This document shows positions 35,734 through 43,465 of a DNA stretch of 50,904 bases, in pieces. The DNA comes from Deltaproteobacteria bacterium (lineage in GTDB: Bacteria > Myxococcota_A > Polyangia > HGW-17 > JAJRWW01). The first letter of the stretch is position 1. The number at the start of each line of letters is the position of its first letter. The DNA lies in NCBI GenBank assembly GCA_029938605.1, contig JAOZUO010000017.1:1-50904 (forward strand), written 5' to 3'. The translations under genes and the position numbers were made by a program. The notes under the pieces were generated by a model. That model ran no database searches. It was given only the letters and a program-made list of their open reading frames with translations, and was not told the origin of the DNA.

Positions 35734-35943
35734 TTGTCTGTCTCCTTCACCTCAGGGACTGTAGGGAACCCATATTTTCGCTAACAGGACTCTATTTTCC
35801 CTAGCACAGTTTTGACGAACGGTGCAAGGATCCGACACCGGACAACGAAAGAGTCCTCTGGGGCCCCATCCTGTTTTCCCAAGAAAATATTGGCTGTGCT
35901 CTTGCGATCTGAAATCACAACAATCCGTGGAGATCCGAAGTCA
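35734..35943. other. Intergenic region upstream of the IgGFc-binding gene
   Basis: No gene is seen. It holds two 11-bp direct repeats, TATTTTCGCTA (35773-35783) and TATTTTCCCTA (35793-35803), spaced 20 bp apart, about two helical turns. They lie 40-70 bp upstream of the gene start and are candidates for a regulator site. The rest up to the 161-bp element has no feature I can support. Confidence 0.45.
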
Positions 35944-36104
35944 AGGGTCCGACCAGCAAAAAGGAGGTCAGTTCAGGTCGCCGAGGCGCCCCGGTGGCAA
36001 GGACCAAGGAGCGAGGGAATCTTTATGATTCCGAGTGACGAGGGACGCAGTCAGCGGGGATGGATCGGCGGACTGAGCGAGCTGGTTATTGCTGGTCGGG
36101 CCCT
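35944..36104 (+). repeat. Inverted-repeat element, copy 2
   Basis: 161 bp. The ends AGGGTCCGACCAGCAAAAA (35944-35962) and TTATTGCTGGTCGGGCCCT (36086-36104) pair at 17 of 19 positions plus one G-U. It contains a perfect internal hairpin GGAATC-TTTAT-GATTCC and a CAGTC/GACTG pair. Its right end overlaps the stop codon of the minus-strand TPR gene by one base. Confidence 0.88.
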
Positions 36105-37201
36105 CACCCCTGGTCCAACCGCGCCAGAGCCTGCTTCACCACGGCGTGACCCAGGTCATCACCTAAGTCGTCGTACCTCCGCATGGCCTCGGCGAGCTGC
36201 TCCCGAGCCTCGTCTACCTTCCCAAGGTCGGCGAGCACGCCGCCGAGCCGATGCAACGCCACGGCGATTCCCTCTTCGTCTCCGACCTGCCCGAACAGTC
36301 GCCCGGCCCGACCGTACCGCTCGGCGGCCGTGCGCAGCTCCTGGGTGTCTCGCGATACATTACCAAGGGCCAGCCAGGCCTGCGCTACGCCTTGGGGCGC
36401 CTCTATCTCCTCGGCCTTCACCCGGGCCGCCTCGAAGCAACGGGCCGCCTCCACCGGCGTCTCCAGCTCCACATGCACCTCTCCCAGCTCCAGCAGCAGA
36501 TCCATCTCCTGCTCGGCGTTGTAGTTGTCCCGGGCCGTGGCCAGGGCCCGCTCCAGGGTCTGCTGCGCCTCGTCAAACCGCTCCTGCTCCGCCAGCAAGG
36601 CCCCCATTGCGCGCAAACACTCGGCCAGCCGCACCGTGTCTTCGTACTCGTCGGCGATGGCCTGGTTCTGTTTCCACAGCGCCATGGCTTCCTCGAGATC
36701 CTCCTCCTCCACGCAGAGCTCAGCCCAGGCCTCGATCATGGTGTAGCGGCTCCCGTCGTCCCCCGCCATCTCACACAGGGCGCACCCCTGGCGATAGGTC
36801 TCGTAGGCCTCCTCCACCCGGTCCATGTCCACGAGCACCGAGGCCCGATCGTGCATGATCACGAGCTGGGCGTCGGCATCCCCGGCACGCTTGCCACAGA
36901 CCAGCGCCTGGTCGAAAAGCTTCAGCGCGGCCTCCGGCTCCGCCATGGCATCCTGGAGCTGCCCGGCGTCGTGCAGCACGCCGGTCTGGGCGAGGTCGTC
37001 CTCGAGCTCCTGGTACAACGACAGGGCCTCAGCCAGCGCAGCCTGACTCTCGTCGAGGCGCCCCTCCATCAGGAGGTAGGTACCCCAGGCACGCAGCAGG
37101 CCCGCGAGTAGCTCTGGCTCTTCGGCCTCCCGGGCCTGTTGGATTTCAGCCTGCAGGGATTCACCCTGCGTGGACAGATCTTCGGGATCAAACTCGGACA
37201 T
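36104..37201 (-). CDS. Cytoplasmic TPR-repeat protein
   Basis: 365 residues from the ATG at 37201 (GGAGG 4 nt upstream). There is no signal peptide. It is very acidic and consists of about nine TPR units of ~40 residues (for example GTYLLMEGRLDESQAALAEA and LGGVLADLGKVDEAREQLAE), close to the tetratricopeptide type found in Rap/LGN-like scaffold proteins. It is the third gene of a run with the HEAT and ASH lipoproteins (87-bp gap), so co-expression is possible but not certain. Partner unknown. Confidence 0.85.
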   Translation of the reverse strand: MSEFDPEDLSTQGESLQAEIQQAREAEEPELLAGLLRAWGTYLLMEGRLDESQAALAEALSLYQELEDDLAQTGVLHDAGQLQDAMAEPEAALKLFDQALVCGKRAGDADAQLVIMHDRASVLVDMDRVEEAYETYRQGCALCEMAGDDGSRYTMIEAWAELCVEEEDLEEAMALWKQNQAIADEYEDTVRLAECLRAMGALLAEQERFDEAQQTLERALATARDNYNAEQEMDLLLELGEVHVELETPVEAARCFEAARVKAEEIEAPQGVAQAWLALGNVSRDTQELRTAAERYGRAGRLFGQVGDEEGIAVALHRLGGVLADLGKVDEAREQLAEAMRRYDDLGDDLGHAVVKQALARLDQG

Positions 37202-37288
37202 GGGACCTCCGTGGAACACCGGTGATACGGCGATTCGCGCCCGAGCACAAGACGCGCACCCTGGCGGACTCAATTTGTAGGGAAGCTC

Positions 37289-39364
37289 CTATGGGTCCTT
37301 TTCCAGGTTCCAGCCCAGACGTAGAAGATCGTCCTGCCACCGCTTGGCCCGAATGGGCTCCTCCCCCCGATGGCGCCTGCCAAAGCTCCGCTCCAGGGCC
37401 GACATCACGGCGCCTCGCACCGAGCCGAAGCTCCCGCCCACCACCCGCTTTCGCGATCCCAACGAGACGATGAGCTGGTCGGAGGCCGCGTCGTCCAGGT
37501 AGCGCGCCACCACCCTGGGCGGCGGACGCAAGTCCGGTTGACGTACGAGCAGCACCAGCAGCGCAGACCGCACCAAGGGGACCTCAGCTGCGAGACGCGC
37601 GAGCAGCAGCTTCCGGGCCGCTTGGGGCGCTACCACCAGCGACAGCGATACCGCCAGGTGTCGAACCGCCGCGTGGGGATCTGCCAGGGATCGCAGGACC
37701 CGCGCACGCACCGCGTCTCCTCGATGCCACTGGACCAAAAGCGCCAGGGCCCGGCGTCGCACCAGCGGATGCGGATCCTTCCGGGCGAGCCACAGGGCCC
37801 GGGACAGGACCGCCCGACGACGATCATCCAGGGTGGAGGCGGCCAACCGCTCCAAGGCGGCGTGGCGCACCACGGCCCGCCGATGGGCGAGGAGACCCAC
37901 CACGGCCGCCAGGAGCTGGCTTCGAAGGGGCACATCACCCGCCTCGAGGAACGCGGCCAGGGTCTTCGGCTCGAGGGTGACCAGCCTTGGAGCGAGCCCC
38001 TGTTGCAGAGGTTGGGTACGCAGGAGCCCACGCACGAGCCCCGGATCGGAAGCGCCCAGCACCGTGGCGATCTGCTGGCTCACCCCGTCACGAGCCCCCG
38101 GCTGAGCCCCCGGAGCCTTCCCGGGGAGCTGAGCGGGCAACGGCTTCATGGGTCGGAGGTCTGCGGGTCCACCGGACAAAAGCGCCGGCTCCAGACGTCG
38201 GATGGTCCGGCGGGCGGCCTGGATCCGCTCACTCCAGGAGGGACCGGAGCCCGCCTCCACCCGAAAGGCCGGTGGCAGGGCCAGGTACGCCGCCTCCCGC
38301 ACCTCCCGTTGACGACCCCGCAGTCCCTGGTCGCCGCTGGCGTCCGTGGACAGTCGCAGCCCCGCACGAGACCGATCCCCGAGCAGCGCCACTACCCGGG
38401 CCACGGAGCAGGGCGCCTGGGTTCGGGGTAGGACCTCAAGCACGGCAGCCCGTACAGCCGGCGACGGGTCGGAGAGCAGCGCACAGACACGCTCGGTGCT
38501 GGGCGCGCCCCTGATGAGCCCAATGGCCTCGGCGATGGCCTCCACCGCAGCCAGGCGCACCACGGGGAAGCGATCCCGGGTGGCGGCCACCAGCAGCCGA
38601 TGCGCCGAGCGATCCTTGAGCCGGCCGAGCAGGTGCAGGGCCTCGGCGCGTATCCAGGGGCTGGGATCCGCCGCCAGGTACCGAAACACCCGCAGGAAGG
38701 TCTCGAGACGCTTGCGCACGGCCTGAGTCTCCAACTGAGTGCGCGCCCAGAGAAAGCTGGTCAGCACCGCCGCGCGAACCCGCTCATGACCGTGACCGGC
38801 CAGGGGCAGCAACCACCGGGACTCGGTCCAGGCCCACTTGCGTGCGGAAATTCTTCGCCGCATGGCGTCGACGGCCATGATGGAGCACGGTACACAGGCC
38901 AGGGAAGCCAGTCCAGACAGGTCCCGGGTCCCCATGCGCGGATCCGCAACGATCCGACCGGCCAGCTCCCGGGCCGCGCTCTGGTCCCCCCGCTGCCAAC
39001 GCACCATCATCTCAGCGAGCCGCTTACGCAGCCACCGGGCCGGCGGCCGCGGCGCTGGCGGCGCCTGGGTCACCACCCGGTGCTTCCGCAGGTCCAGGTT
39101 GGGGGTCGCCGGGTCAGCGGACAAAAATTCACGGAGCCCGGGCCGAAGGGGTGTCAGCTCTCGCCAGGGCTCCGCCACCCCGATGGTCGGCAGCGCCGAC
39201 GGCCGTGCAGGCCCCGACGCCTGACGCGCACCCACGCCCGATCCTTTTCCAGGGTCCTGGCCACTAGAGGAGTGCTCCCGGCAACCGCCCACCACCAGCC
39301 CGCACAGCCCCACCAGCCCACACAGCCCACACAGGGTTCGCACCGGGCCAAGGGCCCGTCTCAA
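37289..39364 (-). CDS. HEAT-repeat lipoprotein
   Basis: 691 residues. The start is TTG at 39364, with GAGGA 6 nt upstream; no ATG is near. The signal has repeated LCGLVGLCGL and ends VVGGC (Cys 28). From ~110 to ~650 there are HEAT-like helical pairs with the typical D-P-x-x-x-V-R-x-x-A pattern: SDPSPAVRAAVLEVL, ADPSPWIRAEALHLLGRL, KDPHPLVRRRALALLVQ and ADPHAAVRHLAVSL. Such solenoids bind proteins or lipids. The central part (~370-440) is Pro/Gly-rich. It lies 14 bp after the ASH/PKD lipoprotein gene, so the two form an operon, probably acting at the same envelope site. Confidence 0.82.
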   Translation of the reverse strand: MRRALGPVRTLCGLCGLVGLCGLVVGGCREHSSSGQDPGKGSGVGARQASGPARPSALPTIGVAEPWRELTPLRPGLREFLSADPATPNLDLRKHRVVTQAPPAPRPPARWLRKRLAEMMVRWQRGDQSAARELAGRIVADPRMGTRDLSGLASLACVPCSIMAVDAMRRRISARKWAWTESRWLLPLAGHGHERVRAAVLTSFLWARTQLETQAVRKRLETFLRVFRYLAADPSPWIRAEALHLLGRLKDRSAHRLLVAATRDRFPVVRLAAVEAIAEAIGLIRGAPSTERVCALLSDPSPAVRAAVLEVLPRTQAPCSVARVVALLGDRSRAGLRLSTDASGDQGLRGRQREVREAAYLALPPAFRVEAGSGPSWSERIQAARRTIRRLEPALLSGGPADLRPMKPLPAQLPGKAPGAQPGARDGVSQQIATVLGASDPGLVRGLLRTQPLQQGLAPRLVTLEPKTLAAFLEAGDVPLRSQLLAAVVGLLAHRRAVVRHAALERLAASTLDDRRRAVLSRALWLARKDPHPLVRRRALALLVQWHRGDAVRARVLRSLADPHAAVRHLAVSLSLVVAPQAARKLLLARLAAEVPLVRSALLVLLVRQPDLRPPPRVVARYLDDAASDQLIVSLGSRKRVVGGSFGSVRGAVMSALERSFGRRHRGEEPIRAKRWQDDLLRLGWNLEKDP

Positions 39365-39378
39365 AATAAGTCCTCGAA

Positions 39379-41352
39379 TCAGGGCGGATCCTGCAACGCA
39401 GGCCAGCCGTCGCCCGTCGAGCTGGTGTCAAAGACCTGGTTGGCCGGCACCAGGGTCGCACCCCCGGGGGTGACCAACAGCCAGCCCACGTACCAGAACA
39501 TGCTCAATCCACCGGTGTTGTCCATCGCCTGCGACAGTCGTATCCCCGGCGTGCTCTGGGTAAAGACCTCGATTCCTTCGTAGTAGACCGATACCGTCGC
39601 GATGCGTGACTGGAAGAAGATGGGATCCGGGAAGTAGTGCGCCCCTATATGGTAGATGTTCGCAGGGCCAGGGGCGTGGATCGGCTGCCGGAGCTTGATG
39701 ATCTCCGGCCCGAAGGCGGTGTGCTCGTCCTTGAGCAACCGGGGATCGTCCAAGGTGTTGGTGCACACCCCGGGGGACCCTACGCAATCGGGATACTGGG
39801 TGAATTCGACGCAATCGAACCCCGTGATGCAGGAGACGCCGTTGTCGATCCTGGGCTCGCCCCAGTCGGGCTGGGCCGTGTTCCAGTAGCAGTCGCCCGC
39901 TCCACGCCACTGCCTTCGCCCGGTGGTCTGGCAGGTGTCGGTGGACTGGCAGTCGCCGTCGTCCCGGCAGCTCTGGTCAAGGTAGAGGTCCGTCGAGGAC
40001 GTGCCGCAGCGGCCACCGTAACCATCTACCAGGTGGATGTCGAAATCGCCGGTGCCGTCCCACTCCAGGTATACGATAATGCCTTGGCCAAAGGCCCGCA
40101 GCTCCACGGTGGAGATGTTCACCGACTCGATGGAGCAGCCGCCTCCCTCCCGGCACACCCCGTCTATGGTGGACCCGTCACAGGTGGTCCCATCCGCTCC
40201 TCCACAGGAAAAGGAGCAGCAGTCCGCGTCGTCGGCGCAGGCCTCCTCATCCCCGATGTTCGTGAGATCGCACCCGGGCCGAACATCCGTGGCCTTCAGC
40301 TCGAAGAGATAGACTCCCGGCACGTCCGGAATGAAGCAGGGCTCGGGTACGACGTTCTGACCGGGCGGGCAGGTTGGCGCATCCTCGTACACCGGGGTCT
40401 GAGCGACCCCGGCGTTAAAGGCCGAGGCGTCCTCACTGCCCACGGGCCAGTTCACCAGGGTCCACTCATACTGGGTAATGGCGTTGCCCAGGGAGCGCGA
40501 ACCTCGTCCATTGAGCCAAGTGGGTTGTGGGGCCAGGGGCTGCGTGTTGATGGGATCTCCCGCATCGGCCACGGGGGGACCGTACAAGGTGGCCTGCCCG
40601 CCCTGGTGCATGGGATCGACGGGCTGCGCTACCAAGGTAGCGATACCGGTGGTGGCACCGAAATCCGAGGCGTCAACGGTGGTGCACTCCACAGTCAGAT
40701 CGAAGGACTCGCCAGGCTCCAGCACCCGGGGCAGCACGGAGGAGTCGAAGTGGAGCACGAACTCGGGGCCGCCCTCGAGGAAGACACTGTCCACGGTGGT
40801 GGGCTCGGTGCCGCTGTTGGCTATCGTAGCGGTGACCGGGCCCTTGTGGCCCTCCACCAGGGAGAAGTCTATATCCGCCGGAAGGATCGAGATCACCGGT
40901 CCGGTGTTGGACGAACGGATCTCCACCACCCACTGGGATCGGGCCGGGGATGGATCGTCGCTTTCGATGGTGAGCTGATCCTGATCCAGCTCGCCCCCTG
41001 CGCCTACCGTGGGGGTATATAGCACCGTGAGCACGACCTTTTCCCCGGGCTCGATGGACAAGGGCAAAGAGAGAGCCTCTTCGATGACAAAGGGGCTGGC
41101 GGACTTGGCGAAGGTGAGGGCCGAAATCAACAAGGGAGCCCGGCCTACGTTGTGCATCACCAGCGGCGCACGATCCTGCGTGCCGGCGATGACCCGTGGA
41201 AAGAAGATCGTGGTCGGCGGATCCACCTTGAGCTCCGGAGTTCGCACGGAAGAGGGCTCCAGACACCCCGAGAGTGAGACCAGAGCCACCAGCCAAAGGA
41301 AGGCCGTGCCCCAACTCCAAACCGGCTCTTTTTGGCGGAACCGGGTAGTCAT
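39379..41352 (-). CDS. Lipoprotein with two ASH-like domains, PKD-like domain and Cys-rich insert
   Basis: 657 residues from the ATG at 41352, giving a lipobox SLSGC (Cys 30). Two ASH/DUF1573-like immunoglobulin-type domains follow (FFPRVIAGTQDRAPLVMHNV; then VTATIANSGTEPTTV). A PKD-like segment comes next (PPVADAGDP, then TQYEWTLVNWP), with a Cys-rich stretch (EEACADDADCCSFSCGG). The later part has LEWDGTGDFDIHLVDGYGG, a beta-sandwich pattern of secreted proteins. No enzyme motif is seen. It is the first gene of the minus-strand operon with the HEAT lipoprotein, and is divergent from the seven-gene operon with only 67 bp between start codons. Confidence 0.82.
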   Translation of the reverse strand: MTTRFRQKEPVWSWGTAFLWLVALVSLSGCLEPSSVRTPELKVDPPTTIFFPRVIAGTQDRAPLVMHNVGRAPLLISALTFAKSASPFVIEEALSLPLSIEPGEKVVLTVLYTPTVGAGGELDQDQLTIESDDPSPARSQWVVEIRSSNTGPVISILPADIDFSLVEGHKGPVTATIANSGTEPTTVDSVFLEGGPEFVLHFDSSVLPRVLEPGESFDLTVECTTVDASDFGATTGIATLVAQPVDPMHQGGQATLYGPPVADAGDPINTQPLAPQPTWLNGRGSRSLGNAITQYEWTLVNWPVGSEDASAFNAGVAQTPVYEDAPTCPPGQNVVPEPCFIPDVPGVYLFELKATDVRPGCDLTNIGDEEACADDADCCSFSCGGADGTTCDGSTIDGVCREGGGCSIESVNISTVELRAFGQGIIVYLEWDGTGDFDIHLVDGYGGRCGTSSTDLYLDQSCRDDGDCQSTDTCQTTGRRQWRGAGDCYWNTAQPDWGEPRIDNGVSCITGFDCVEFTQYPDCVGSPGVCTNTLDDPRLLKDEHTAFGPEIIKLRQPIHAPGPANIYHIGAHYFPDPIFFQSRIATVSVYYEGIEVFTQSTPGIRLSQAMDNTGGLSMFWYVGWLLVTPGGATLVPANQVFDTSSTGDGWPALQDPP

Positions 41353-41356
41353 TTGG

Positions 41357-41385
41357 TTGCACTTCCGAAGCGATCTTACTAAGAT
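41357..41385 (+). promoter_or_regulatory. Possible promoter of the seven-gene TPR/barrel operon
   Basis: TTGCAC (41357-41362), a 17-bp spacer and TAAGAT (41380-41385), in the 67-bp gap between divergent genes. Both boxes are imperfect. The divergent gene must use the same short region. Confidence 0.3.
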
Positions 41386-41419
41386 AACTGAAGCTTTATG
41401 TATCCTCCGAGAGTGCACC

Positions 41420-42709
41420 ATGTCTGTCGCTCCTGAATCTCCAATCGGGCTACGCCCCCGGCCCAACCCAAGGAGCCAAACACCGGGTCGCCTACGACCG
41501 GGCGGGCTGTCGCTATGGGTCACCGGGCTGGTGCTGATCTTATCGGTTGTGGGCTGCGAGTACAACGTTGACGTTGTGGTGCGTCTCCCGCGGTGGGAGA
41601 CGGCTACCTCCTCGGTGGGGGTGCTTGGGGTGCATCCCCGATCCCAGACGCCCCAGAACCCGGCCGGTCCTTACGACAGCGCGGACTGCGAGCAACCTCC
41701 CCACCGCATCGCCGTCTCCTTCTTTCTGGCCAATGAGCGGGACGAGGCCGTGGCCGAGGGAGAGCGCCTGAGCGTCGGGGGCACGGTGATCCATCCGGAC
41801 GCCGCGCGCATGCAGGATCCCGCCGATGAGAGCCAGTCCGTCACCCTGGATCTGCTGACCTTAGACAGCGGCGACGGAAATCCCGCGAGCCTCATGGCCA
41901 CCGTGGAGGAGGTGTGGTGGCACCCCACCTCGACCGACCTCCCCACCCGGCTGGTGCTGCTCCACGATCACTCCACCGAGGCCGCTGAGCACGACACGGC
42001 GGACCAGCGCTTGGCGGCCTACTCCGAGCTGGTGGGAGAGGGCCTGTGCCACGAAACCATGGCCGTGCGGTGCCCCCTACCAGACACCACGGCCATCTCC
42101 CTGTATCGCATGGACGACGACGACGTGGACGCCATGGTCCAGACCAGCAGCGACTACGACAACCTCCAGTCAGCGCTGGACGTGCTCCGCAATGAAGGAG
42201 AGCGCGGGGATGCGCCCCTGTTCGGAGCGTCGGGGGGGCTGTCAAGGGCCATGGGCGAGTGCGGCCCAAGCGCCGCCACACCCTGCTGGCCGGCGGTGGT
42301 GCTCATCACCGGGGAGCCCGACGATACCCTGGCCGACACCCTGGAATCGGCGACCCTCCCCGAATCCACCCGACTGCTGGCGGCGGGGCTCACCGACAGC
42401 CCGGCCCTGCGTCGCCTCGCCTGCCAGACGGGCGGGTTCTTTGAGTCCATCGAACGGCTGTCCGATCTGCGACTACTCACCAACAAATCCACCACGGAGC
42501 TACCCCAGTACGCCTTCGGCTTCGCCCGGAAGGTCCTACTCGCCGCTCGCGGGCGTTGGGAGGTGGTGGTGTCGGTCACCGGTGTACCCGGCGATCTGGA
42601 CATGTCGGTCACCCATCTGCTGGAAGGCACCCTGGGTGTACGACTGGGATTGAGTCCGAACGATCACACCGCGCTGACCGAGTTTCAGGTCACCCTCGGA
42701 GGCTACTGA
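41420..42709 (+). CDS. Lipoprotein with a degenerate von Willebrand factor A-like domain
   Basis: 429 residues. The ATG at 41420 gives an unusually long basic N-region (~30 residues) before the hydrophobic stretch and lipobox SVVGC (Cys 46). The mature part looks like a vWA fold: a strand then a MIDAS-like loop in TRLVLLHDHSTEAAEHD (DxS instead of DxSxS), a helix pair around SDYDNLQSALDVLRNEGERG with a following GASGGLSRAM, then AVVLITGEPDDTLADTL. The canonical metal site is not complete. Its stop is 3 bp before the barrel gene, so it heads the operon. It may be a scaffold or ligand-binding lipoprotein of that system. Confidence 0.75.
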   Translation: MSVAPESPIGLRPRPNPRSQTPGRLRPGGLSLWVTGLVLILSVVGCEYNVDVVVRLPRWETATSSVGVLGVHPRSQTPQNPAGPYDSADCEQPPHRIAVSFFLANERDEAVAEGERLSVGGTVIHPDAARMQDPADESQSVTLDLLTLDSGDGNPASLMATVEEVWWHPTSTDLPTRLVLLHDHSTEAAEHDTADQRLAAYSELVGEGLCHETMAVRCPLPDTTAISLYRMDDDDVDAMVQTSSDYDNLQSALDVLRNEGERGDAPLFGASGGLSRAMGECGPSAATPCWPAVVLITGEPDDTLADTLESATLPESTRLLAAGLTDSPALRRLACQTGGFFESIERLSDLRLLTNKSTTELPQYAFGFARKVLLAARGRWEVVVSVTGVPGDLDMSVTHLLEGTLGVRLGLSPNDHTALTEFQVTLGGY

Positions 42710-42712
42710 GAA

Positions 42713-43465
42713 ATGCGAACGCGCACGATTCCGATGCTGGTCGCCGCGGTCCTGCTGGCCCTGGCTCCCTCGCCGGCTTCCGCTAAAACGTCCACGGACA
42801 AAGAGATGGGCGATGAGCTCGAGCGAGACCTGGAAAAGAAATGGGGCCGCACCCGGGCCGTCCAGGTGGTGGTAGATCGCCTCTACCCCAAGGCGAGCCG
42901 TTTCGAGTTGGACATCTTTTTCGGGGTCCTGCCCAACGACGCCTTCCAGCTGTACCTGAACCCCGGCCTGCGCATGGCCTGGCACTTCAACGAGCAGTGG
43001 GCGCTGGAGCTCGGGGGCGCCTACAGCCTCGGAGTGGACACCGGGCTGCGCCGGCAGCTTGAGGAAGACGACGCCTTGATCCAGGCCCGTACAAGGGACC
43101 AGGTGATCGCGCGGTTCGGCCTGGCCGTGGTGTGGAGCCCCATCTACGGCAAGTTCGCCTGGGTCAACTCCAAGGTCGCCCACTTCGACATGTACTTTCT
43201 GTTCGAGGCCGGTGGAGTGTATTCGGAAGGGGAACAGACCCTGGGCCTCGAGGGCGGGGTGTGGCCCGAGGTGGGCTTGGGTCTGGGCATGCGGTTTTTC
43301 CTGTCGAGGATCGTCTCCCTACGGTTCGAGTTCCGCCAGCGCCTAGCCGTCCGCGAGGGGCTGGGTGAAGACGCGATCCGCCTGGCCTACCCCTCGGAGA
43401 TCAGTCTCGGGCTGGCCTTTGTGTTGGGCCCAAAATTCCAGCCCAGCGCCGGGAGCACAAAATGA
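42713..43465 (+). CDS. Outer-membrane beta-barrel protein (myxobacterial OMP type)
   Basis: 250 residues. A signal peptide of ~24 residues ends ASA. A short acidic helix (DKEMGDELERDLEKKWGRTR) is followed by alternating strands: RFELDIFFGVLPNDAFQLYL, NPGLRMAWHFNEQWALELGG, then WPEVGLGLGMRFFLS and ISLGLAFVLGPKF. This is the pattern of the barrel family frequent in Myxococcota (TIGR04565-like), some of which belong to the Glt/Nfs systems. GGAGG lies 10 nt before the ATG, inside the upstream gene. It overlaps the next gene by 4 nt (ATGA). Confidence 0.85.
   Translation: MRTRTIPMLVAAVLLALAPSPASAKTSTDKEMGDELERDLEKKWGRTRAVQVVVDRLYPKASRFELDIFFGVLPNDAFQLYLNPGLRMAWHFNEQWALELGGAYSLGVDTGLRRQLEEDDALIQARTRDQVIARFGLAVVWSPIYGKFAWVNSKVAHFDMYFLFEAGGVYSEGEQTLGLEGGVWPEVGLGLGMRFFLSRIVSLRFEFRQRLAVREGLGEDAIRLAYPSEISLGLAFVLGPKFQPSAGSTK

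Noticed and set aside
35812..36858. A plus-strand open frame across the repeat element and the TPR gene
   Set aside because: It runs through a non-coding repeat and then antisense to a clear TPR gene; composition is Pro/Arg-rich.
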